From: Glaciecola amylolytica
GTDB taxonomy: Bacteria > Bacteroidota > Bacteroidia > Flavobacteriales_D > Crocinitomicaceae
Direction of reading: 5' to 3'
NCBI GenBank assembly: GCA_003856375.1
Contig: CP034120.1
Coordinates: 682,001-746,000 of the forward strand
DNA length: 64,000 bases
Part shown: positions 57,703 to 64,000 of the stretch, piece after piece
Layout: each line of letters begins with the position of its first letter
Position numbering within the stretch: the first letter of the stretch is position 1
Made by a program: the position numbers and the translations under genes
Notes under the pieces: generated by a model
Seen by the model: only the letters and a program-made list of their open reading frames with translations
The model's database searches: none
What the model was told of the DNA's origin: nothing

Positions 57703-57784
57703 CGGATGTGGTGAAATTGGTAGACACGCTAGACTTAGGATCTAGTGCCGAGAGGTGTGCGGGTTCGAGTCCCTCCATCCGCAC
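57703..57784 (+). tRNA. tRNA-Leu (anticodon UAG)
   Basis: The acceptor stem GCGGATG/CATCCGC with discriminator A, a long variable arm as expected for leucine, the T-loop GGTTCGAGTCC, and an anticodon loop CTTAGGA with anticodon TAG at 57737-57739 are all present. The length is 82 bases, and CCA is not encoded. It reads CUN leucine codons. Confidence 0.96.
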
Positions 57785-57857
57785 TTCAGATGGTCTCGTT
57801 GTTAATCAATGAAGACCATTTTTTGTTTATACAAGTTAAGAATTAAAAGAAAACGGA

Positions 57858-59210
57858 ATGAACGTAACACGTCAAGAAGTTAATGCAGAAACGGCGCTTT
57901 TAACAGTGCAGGTTTCACCGGCAGATTACCAGGGAAAAGTGACTGCTTCTTTAGATAAATACCGTAAGCAAGCGAAAATTCCGGGATTCCGTCCGGGGAA
58001 AGTTCCTATGGCTATGGTACAAAAGCAATACGGAAAAGCAGTATTGGCTGAAGAAATGAATAAATTGGTTTCTGATGCTTTGTATGCTTATGTTCAGGAA
58101 AATAAATTAGAAATTCTTGGAAATCCGATCCCGAAAGATGGAACGGATGTAAAAGGAGATTTCGACAATCCGGGAGATTTTGAATTCATTTATGAAATCG
58201 GATATTCTCCTGCTATTGATTTGAAATTGACTTCCAAAAACAAATACGATTACGTTCAGGTAAAAATCGATGATAAATTAGTTGATCAGCAAATCGACGA
58301 TTTACGTCGCCGTTACGGAAAAATGTCTTCTGCTGAAGAAGTGAACGATACGGATATGCTTTTGGCTCAATTCGTTGAGTTGAACGAAGACGGATCAATC
58401 AAAGAAGGTGGAATCATGCATTCTTCAACGACTTCTATGGAATTTGTTGAAGATAAGAAAGTGAAAAAATCATTGGTTGGTAAGAAAGTAGGAGACAAGG
58501 TAACAGTTTCTGCTACTGCAATTACCCGCGGTGACAGCGATAAAGCTGCAATGCTTGGAGTTAAGCCGGAAGAATTGGCAAATCATTCAGATTCTTACCA
58601 AATGACGATCAATGACATCAAACGTATGGAATTGGCGGAATTGAACCAGGATTTGTTCGACAAGTTATTCGGTGAAGGTGCAGTTTCTTCTGAAAAAGAA
58701 TTGCGTGAGCGTATTGCAAACGATTTGACTCAGATGTTCTCAAATGATTCTGACCGTTTGTTGACTCGTGAAGTTTACCGTGATTTGGTTGAAAACACAC
58801 CGGTTAATCTTCCGAACGATTTCTTGAAGCGTTGGATTCAATTGTCGAACGAGAAGCCGATCACCATTGAGCAAATCGAAGCTGATTACGACAATTATGC
58901 AAAAGATTTGAAATGGCAGTTGATTCAAGGTCATATCTTCAAGGCAAACGACATTAAATTGGACAATGCTGAGGTAATTGAGTTTACGAAAGGATTGATC
59001 GTTAATCAATATGCTCAATACGGAATTCCTGCTCCGGAGGATAGCGAATTGACAAAACAAGCTGCCGGAGCTTTGCAAAACCGCGAAGAAGCAAATCGTA
59101 TTTACGATATGTTGGCAGAAGCAAAATTGACTGAATACTTTAAGAATACAGTGAAATTGAACTCGAAAGAAGTTTCTTACGATGAGTTCGTTGAAATGGC
59201 TTCGAAATAA
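57858..59210 (+). CDS. tig: Trigger factor
   Basis: The product is 450 residues. The ribosome-binding N-domain has the signature GFRPGKVPMAMVQKQYG. A degenerate FKBP-type domain lies at ~150-245 and the helical chaperone C-domain follows. It binds nascent chains at the ribosome exit. Length and order agree with the family. The gene follows tRNA-Leu by 73 bases and is ended by a strong hairpin. Confidence 0.95.
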   Translation: MNVTRQEVNAETALLTVQVSPADYQGKVTASLDKYRKQAKIPGFRPGKVPMAMVQKQYGKAVLAEEMNKLVSDALYAYVQENKLEILGNPIPKDGTDVKGDFDNPGDFEFIYEIGYSPAIDLKLTSKNKYDYVQVKIDDKLVDQQIDDLRRRYGKMSSAEEVNDTDMLLAQFVELNEDGSIKEGGIMHSSTTSMEFVEDKKVKKSLVGKKVGDKVTVSATAITRGDSDKAAMLGVKPEELANHSDSYQMTINDIKRMELAELNQDLFDKLFGEGAVSSEKELRERIANDLTQMFSNDSDRLLTREVYRDLVENTPVNLPNDFLKRWIQLSNEKPITIEQIEADYDNYAKDLKWQLIQGHIFKANDIKLDNAEVIEFTKGLIVNQYAQYGIPAPEDSELTKQAAGALQNREEANRIYDMLAEAKLTEYFKNTVKLNSKEVSYDEFVEMASK

Positions 59211-59231
59211 GAAAATACGTTACTAGTTAAT

Positions 59232-59271
59232 AAAAAAGTCGGGGCGAAAAATTTTTCGCCCCGACTTTTTT
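59232..59271 (+). terminator. Perfect hairpin terminator after tig
   Basis: This is a perfect inverted repeat of 20-bp arms, AAAAAAGTCGGGGCGAAAAA and its complement, running into eight Ts. Its GGGCGAAAAATTTTTCGCCC core is the same as in the hairpin at 1513-1554. Confidence 0.92.
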
Positions 59272-59282
59272 TTGCCTGATTT

Positions 59283-59307
59283 GGCAATTCGTAATATTAC
59301 GAATCGG
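59283..59307. repeat. REP-like palindrome, copy B
   Basis: GGCAATTCGTAATATTACGA and the next five bases form a near-palindrome. In reverse complement it matches copy A (28011-28035) at 24 of 25 positions and is likewise followed by GGCAAAATGA. Confidence 0.7.
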
Positions 59308-59385
59308 CAAATTGTCATTTAGGCAAAATGACGAAGTTGATAACTAGCGGAATTCATTAACTTCGTTCCTTCGAATTTTACATTC

Positions 59386-60921
59386 ATGAACAACACTTTA
59401 GCTCCCTGGCTCATTGCCACTGTCCTTATCGGATATTTCGGTTTATTGATTTTAATCGCATACATCACTTCCAGAAAGGCTGATACTGATTCCTTTTTCA
59501 TGGGAAACAGACAAAGTCCGTGGTATCTGGTTGCATTCGGAATGATCGGAACGTCACTTTCCGGGGTTACATTTATTTCAGTTCCGGGAAAAGTGTTTTC
59601 GGAAGGAATGGCTTATTTTCAGATTGTTTTGGGGTATGTTTTGGGATATGTCGTCATCGCCCAGATCTTAATGCCGCTGTATTATCGCTTGAATGTGACT
59701 TCGATTTACGAATTTCTGAACAAGCGTTTTGGAATCGTCAGTTATAAAACCGGAGCCGCATTTTTCATTCTTTCCAGAACATTGGGGTCGGCAACCAGAC
59801 TTTACTTAGCAACGGAAGTGCTTCAAATGTTCCTGTTCGAAGATTTGGGAGTTCCGTATTGGGTAACAACAGTAACGACCATTGTACTGATTTGGGTCTA
59901 TACGTTTAAGGGTGGAGTGCGAACGATTGTCTACACAGATGCTTTTCAGACCATCTTCCTGGTTTCGTCCGTAATCATTTGTACCATTATTATTGCTCAA
60001 ACTCTGGGAGTCGATTTTTCCGGATTGTATGAGAAAATCACCTCATCTTCTACGAAAAACGGTTATTCCATGTCGCGCATTTTCTTTTTCGACGACCCGA
60101 ATTCGCCACTTTATTTCTACAAACAGTTTTTCGGAGGAATGTTCCTGGCAATTGCCATGACAGGTTTGGATCAGGATCTGATGCAGAAGAATTTGACCTG
60201 TAAATCAATCGGAGATGCGAAAAAGAACATGTATTCCTTCACAACGATTTTGGTGATTACGAACTTTTTATTCTTACTGCTTGGTGGTGCGTTGTATGTC
60301 TATATTCAGTCAACCGGACTCGAAGTTCCCGCAAATACCGATCACACTTTCCCGACTTTGGCTTTGAACAACTTTGGTTCCATAGCCGGAATCTTCTTCC
60401 TGCTCGGAATTACGGCTTCGTCTTACGCGTCGGCTGATAGTGCCTTGACGGCGCTCACAACCGGATTTTGTATTGACTTCCTGAATTTCAACCGACGGGA
60501 AGAACAGCAGAAAAAACGCTACAAACTAATCGTGCATATCGGATTTTCGCTTTTGTTTCTACTAATTATTCTCTTCACGAATTGGTATGTAGATTCAACT
60601 CCCGGAACGGATTTGATCGGCTTGATTCTGAAATTGGCCGGATATACTTACGGACCTTTGCTCGGTTTGTTTACACTGGGAATTTTCACCAAACGCGTTT
60701 TGAAAGAGAATCTGGTTCCTGTTGTTTGTGTACTGATTCCGGCAATCTGTTTCTTCATCAGCAAGTATTCACAAGCAATGACGGGTGGAATTTTACAGGA
60801 AAACGGAACGTATCTGGGAGGTTATATCTTCGGGAATGAATTGTTGATTTTGAACGGATTATTAACGTTTATAGGACTTTGGCTGATTTCTAAACCGGGA
60901 AAAACAGTAGCTGCAGCATAA
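59386..60921 (+). CDS. Sodium:solute symporter (SSS family)
   Basis: The product is 511 residues with about 13 hydrophobic segments. GMIGTSLSGVTFISVPGKVF near residue 45, TGLDQDLMQKNLTCK near 265 and TASSYASADSALTALTTGF are typical of SSS transporters. It would import a solute with sodium; the substrate (sugar, amino acid or other) is not evident. The HAD-like gene starts 30 bases after its stop and could be co-transcribed. Confidence 0.92.
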   Translation: MNNTLAPWLIATVLIGYFGLLILIAYITSRKADTDSFFMGNRQSPWYLVAFGMIGTSLSGVTFISVPGKVFSEGMAYFQIVLGYVLGYVVIAQILMPLYYRLNVTSIYEFLNKRFGIVSYKTGAAFFILSRTLGSATRLYLATEVLQMFLFEDLGVPYWVTTVTTIVLIWVYTFKGGVRTIVYTDAFQTIFLVSSVIICTIIIAQTLGVDFSGLYEKITSSSTKNGYSMSRIFFFDDPNSPLYFYKQFFGGMFLAIAMTGLDQDLMQKNLTCKSIGDAKKNMYSFTTILVITNFLFLLLGGALYVYIQSTGLEVPANTDHTFPTLALNNFGSIAGIFFLLGITASSYASADSALTALTTGFCIDFLNFNRREEQQKKRYKLIVHIGFSLLFLLIILFTNWYVDSTPGTDLIGLILKLAGYTYGPLLGLFTLGIFTKRVLKENLVPVVCVLIPAICFFISKYSQAMTGGILQENGTYLGGYIFGNELLILNGLLTFIGLWLISKPGKTVAAA

Positions 60922-60951
60922 TATCTGAGCGGGTACAGCGTTCCTGAGTCT

Positions 60952-61620
60952 ATGAGTATGAAACCAAAAGCATTTTTGTTTGACCTGAATGGGACAATGA
61001 TCGACGATATGGGATTCCATCAGGAAGTATGGAGCCGGATTTTGAATGACGATCTGAAAGCAGGTTTAACCCATGAGGAAGTAAAACAACAACTATTTGG
61101 TAAGAATAATGAGTTGCTTGAACGCGTTTTCGGGCATGGAGCTTTTGACGAAGAACAGGTAAAGGAAATTTCCAAAAAGAAAGAAGAACTATATCAGGAA
61201 TTGTATCGCCCGCATCTGAAATTGATTTCCGGATTGGAGAATTTGCTCGAAAAAGCATACCGGGAAGGAGTTTTCATGGCGATTGGTTCTGCGGCATTGC
61301 CTTTCAATATTAGGTTTGTGATAGATAATTTATTGATCCGCCATTATTTCAGAACCATTGTGAGTGCTGATGATGTGACGGAAAGCAAACCGAATCCGGA
61401 AGTGTTTTTAAAAGCTGCTATGCAATTAGGAGTTTCTCCCGAAGATTGTATCGTGTTTGAAGATGTTCCGAAAGGAGCCGAAGCCGCTTTAAATGCCGGA
61501 ATGAAAGTCATTATTGTGACAACGACACATACTCCTGAAGAATTTGAGAAGTACCCGAATGTGTTGTTCTTCATATCCGATTACAATGATCCCCGACTAA
61601 ACGATTTGTTTTTAAGTTAA
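60952..61620 (+). CDS. HAD-family hydrolase, beta-phosphoglucomutase-like
   Basis: The product is 222 residues with a HAD-IA fold. Motif I reads FDLNGTMIDD (D9, N11 from the ATG at 60958), so the usual second aspartate of DxDGT is asparagine. The cap domain follows at ~20-85, motif II is near GSAALP, K lies in ESKPNPEVF, and motif IV is VFEDVPKGAEAA. The nucleophile is kept but the usual acid/base residue is not, which would alter catalysis. Two ATGs (60952, 60958) are possible starts. Confidence 0.82.
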   Translation: MSMKPKAFLFDLNGTMIDDMGFHQEVWSRILNDDLKAGLTHEEVKQQLFGKNNELLERVFGHGAFDEEQVKEISKKKEELYQELYRPHLKLISGLENLLEKAYREGVFMAIGSAALPFNIRFVIDNLLIRHYFRTIVSADDVTESKPNPEVFLKAAMQLGVSPEDCIVFEDVPKGAEAALNAGMKVIIVTTTHTPEEFEKYPNVLFFISDYNDPRLNDLFLS

Positions 61621-61753
61621 AATTGAAAAGTTAAAATGGAGAAATGTAACTTTCGACTCTACCCGCAATCAGTAATTACTTTTCAATTTTACATTTTCAC
61701 TTTTAAGTTCGCATCGCGAATTTCCGTATCTTCACTTAACAAATAGGATTACG

Positions 61754-62896
61754 ATGAACATCATTCTTCATGATAACGAATTACACCTGCGTTTTGCGCC
61801 ATTGACACTCACAAGACCGCTTGGAGACTTGCGGGTAGGAATCTTGACGAATAAAGAACGGTGGGAAAAGTGGATTCCTGAAGCGACGGTGTCATTTCAA
61901 ACTGAAAAGTATATCTCGAAGAAATTTCCGAGAATCTCCGGAGATTCCGAAATTGAAGTCAATGCGGCAATTATTCCGAATGAAGCCATTGCAGCTGCGA
62001 TCTTGCATTTGGAAGACAATCAGGTTTTAGTATCTGAAAATACCTGGATTGCCAGAAGAGGAAATGCTTCTGAGCGGATTAAATGGTCGGAGCAGCATCC
62101 TTTGGAGCTGACGCAGCGTTGGGATCTCTTTCAAATGAATGATGAAGTATTGGTAGCAGACTACTTTTTACTGACGGGAGGAAGAGAATCGCAGCACATT
62201 TCCGCTTCAAATACCATTATCGGTGATCCGTCATTGATCTTTATCGAAGCAGGAGCTTCCGTTGAAGGCTCGTTTCTGAATACGACTTCCGGCCCGATCT
62301 ACATTGATAAAGAAGCCGAAATCATGGAAGGATCGATGATTCGCGGACCATTTTCCTTAGGAGAACACGCTGTTGTGAAAATGGGTGCAAAGATCTACGG
62401 AGCAACAACCATTGGTCCGTATTGCAAAGTAGGTGGCGAGATTTCCAATTGTGTCTTTCAGGCCTATTCCAATAAAGGCCACGATGGTTTCCTTGGGAAT
62501 TCGGTAGTAGGTGAGTGGTGTAATTTCGGCGCGGATTCCAATACGTCGAATCTGAAAAACAACTATTCCATGATTCGTTCCTGGTCCTACGAAGAAGGAA
62601 GAGAAGTGGAAACCGGATTGCAGTTTATGGGAGTTTGTATGGGAGATCACAGCAAATGTGCCATCAATACCATGTTCAACACAGCTACGGTTGTGGGTGT
62701 TTCCTGCAACGTATTTGGCGGCGAATTCCCTAAGAAATTCATTCCGTCCTTTTCCTGGGGAGCCGTGAACGGAACAGAATTGTTCGAACTCAAAAAAGCC
62801 AAAGAAGCTGCCAATGCCATGATGAGCAGACGTGGTCTGGAACTTACGGAAGGCGATCAGTATATCTTTGACTATCTGTCAAAGCACGGAGGATAA
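61754..62896 (+). CDS. GlmU-like sugar nucleotidyltransferase family protein
   Basis: The product is 380 residues. The N-terminal part (MNIILHDNELHLRFAPLTLT, RPLGDLRVGILTNKERW) matches the sugar nucleotidyltransferase family found in Bacteroidota. From ~170 to 320 hexapeptide-type repeats (IYIDKEAEIMEGSMIRGPFS; HAVVKMGAKIYGATTIGPYC) form a left-handed beta-helix as in GlmU/LpxA. It may form a nucleotide sugar for cell-wall or glycan synthesis. The exact substrate is unknown. Confidence 0.85.
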   Translation: MNIILHDNELHLRFAPLTLTRPLGDLRVGILTNKERWEKWIPEATVSFQTEKYISKKFPRISGDSEIEVNAAIIPNEAIAAAILHLEDNQVLVSENTWIARRGNASERIKWSEQHPLELTQRWDLFQMNDEVLVADYFLLTGGRESQHISASNTIIGDPSLIFIEAGASVEGSFLNTTSGPIYIDKEAEIMEGSMIRGPFSLGEHAVVKMGAKIYGATTIGPYCKVGGEISNCVFQAYSNKGHDGFLGNSVVGEWCNFGADSNTSNLKNNYSMIRSWSYEEGREVETGLQFMGVCMGDHSKCAINTMFNTATVVGVSCNVFGGEFPKKFIPSFSWGAVNGTELFELKKAKEAANAMMSRRGLELTEGDQYIFDYLSKHGG

Positions 62897-63067
62897 ATGA
62901 TTTAGATTTTTTTAAGGAAATTTTTAGTTAAGTATTGTAAATCGACAGGAGAATCAATTGTTGGTGCGTTTCAGGAGAGAGCACAGATAACGTTCTAACC
63001 TTTCATTAGCTTTAAACGTTCTTCGTTTCTAACGATTAGAATGTTTAACACCTAATAAATGTACACT

Positions 63068-64000
63068 ATGAAAAATCTATTTACTTTCCTGATCTTACTG
63101 ATTAGCAGTTCTACCTTTTCGCAATTCAATAGAACCTTTTTGCATGCCACAGTTAACAGTGGAATCTCCACCTTCTCAAATTACAGTTATTACGACGCTG
63201 AAAACAAAGTGAACCTCACAAGTATATCTGATGTCGGGGTGAATCAGGTTCATTTGGTGAATGAACGCATTTCCGCTTCAGGAGATGTGGAAAAATTTGA
63301 TTCCTACGATTACTCCGTATTCCTGACCTCATCTATTCAGCAGAGTCTGTTGATGGGCGTTGTTGAACAAGGATCAGAGCGTTATTGCCTTGTAGGAGCA
63401 GGCAGCGCTTCCTCCATGAAACTGATTTGGTTGAAGATCAACAAGAATACCGGAGCTTTGATCAGTAGTTTCACAAGTCCGCTTGATTACAAAACATCTT
63501 ACTTTGAACCAAAACTGGTAGGAAATGAATTGGTCACTTATGCTGTGAAAAGCACCGGATCTTTGGTTCGTGTTGCCATGAATACGGCAACTTTCACTGC
63601 TGCTACTGAAGAATTGGTAAGTGCTTCGATTACATCCTCAACGAGTTATCAGAACATTTTATCAGGTTTTAAAAGCGGGAACCTGTTCGTGGTAAACGGA
63701 TCGGAGAAAATTGTTTGGGGAGCAGGAGTAAGCTCTGCAACTATTTTTACCAGAACTGCGGCAAATACCTTTATGACTCAAAATACAGGGATTTCCACGA
63801 ATCGTTCTGTGAGCTCTTTTTTGATCGACCCGACAACGATTGGAGTTAGTAACGGGATCAATATCGAACATTACAATGCAGCAGGAACGATGATCCACAG
63901 CGGTAATTTTTCCTGGCCGGCCAATTCGACAGCAAGCCAGATCGAATATAGAAATAATCGCTATCACTTGTATTTCAAATATACCGCTTCGAATGAGGGG
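63068..64000 (+). CDS. Secreted protein, partial (first 311 residues)
   Basis: The frame opens at ATG 63068 with a signal peptide (KNLFTFLILLISSSTFSQ) and runs off the right edge without a stop. The visible part is Ser/Thr/Asn-rich and beta-type, with repeated segments that resemble beta-propeller or adhesin-like secreted proteins of this phylum. A T9SS sorting domain would lie beyond the window if present. No motif allows a firm function. Confidence 0.75.
   Translation, partial: MKNLFTFLILLISSSTFSQFNRTFLHATVNSGISTFSNYSYYDAENKVNLTSISDVGVNQVHLVNERISASGDVEKFDSYDYSVFLTSSIQQSLLMGVVEQGSERYCLVGAGSASSMKLIWLKINKNTGALISSFTSPLDYKTSYFEPKLVGNELVTYAVKSTGSLVRVAMNTATFTAATEELVSASITSSTSYQNILSGFKSGNLFVVNGSEKIVWGAGVSSATIFTRTAANTFMTQNTGISTNRSVSSFLIDPTTIGVSNGINIEHYNAAGTMIHSGNFSWPANSTASQIEYRNNRYHLYFKYTASNEG

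Overview
The window is chromosomal DNA from a member of the Bacteroidota, most likely Flavobacteriales and close to Crocinitomicaceae/Fluviicola (an inference from gene content; no 16S rRNA is present). The evidence is several secreted proteins with type IX secretion (T9SS) type A or type B C-terminal domains, DUF5916 and DUF349 proteins, a PafA-type alkaline phosphatase, LytTR/LytS-type signalling, a GlmU-like sugar nucleotidyltransferase, and TAnnTTTG-like promoter boxes with little Shine-Dalgarno signal. No insertion sequence, prophage, integrase or CRISPR array was seen.

Layout. 1-8.2 kb (all minus strand): the N-terminal part of a membrane protein with a SUMF1/formylglycine-generating-enzyme-like domain coupled to a sigma-70-family factor; a T9SS-exported von Willebrand A protein; an EamA transporter and two small membrane proteins; a DUF349 protein; a PfkB kinase. 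8.4-14 kb (plus): a secreted VWD-domain protein, an AsmA-family protein and a MarC-family membrane protein, ending at a long GC-rich inverted repeat. 14-20.3 kb: a T9SS cargo protein, a DUF5916 outer-membrane-type protein, a lipoprotein, and comEC split by a frameshift at a 5-bp tandem duplication. 20.4-27 kb: two exported unknown proteins, then the translation cluster thrS-infC-rpmI-rplT, then a serine hydrolase. 27-33 kb: a DUF1801 protein, a small secreted protein, and a mutagenesis-type pair, dinB (Pol IV) and a short dnaE-like alpha subunit with a degenerate PHP site, separated by a 545-bp hairpin-rich stretch with no gene. 33-42 kb: an unknown protein, a DEAD-box helicase, a T9SS type B protein, a WG-repeat-like protein, a lipoprotein, a beta-lactamase-fold lipoprotein overlapping a YchJ protein, and a phosphodiesterase.

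42-55 kb: a LytTR response regulator; a marR-adaptor-RND-tolC efflux operon; two tandem LytS-type sensor kinases. The kinases arose by a tandem duplication of about 3 kb that also copied the 3' end of the neighbouring miaE-like gene, and their catalytic 3' parts are almost identical at the DNA level, which suggests recent gene conversion. Neither kinase has an in-frame ATG near its start, so both probably begin with TTG. 55-64 kb: the miaE-like tRNA hydroxylase, PafA-type phosphatase, tRNA-Leu(UAG), trigger factor, a sodium:solute symporter, a HAD hydrolase with an altered motif I, the GlmU-like protein, and a secreted protein running off the right edge.

Most genes are housekeeping or cell-envelope functions. 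The stretches most worth a second look are the dinB/dnaE cassette with its structured spacer and palindromic promoter, the duplicated kinase locus, the broken comEC, and several small dispersed intergenic repeats.
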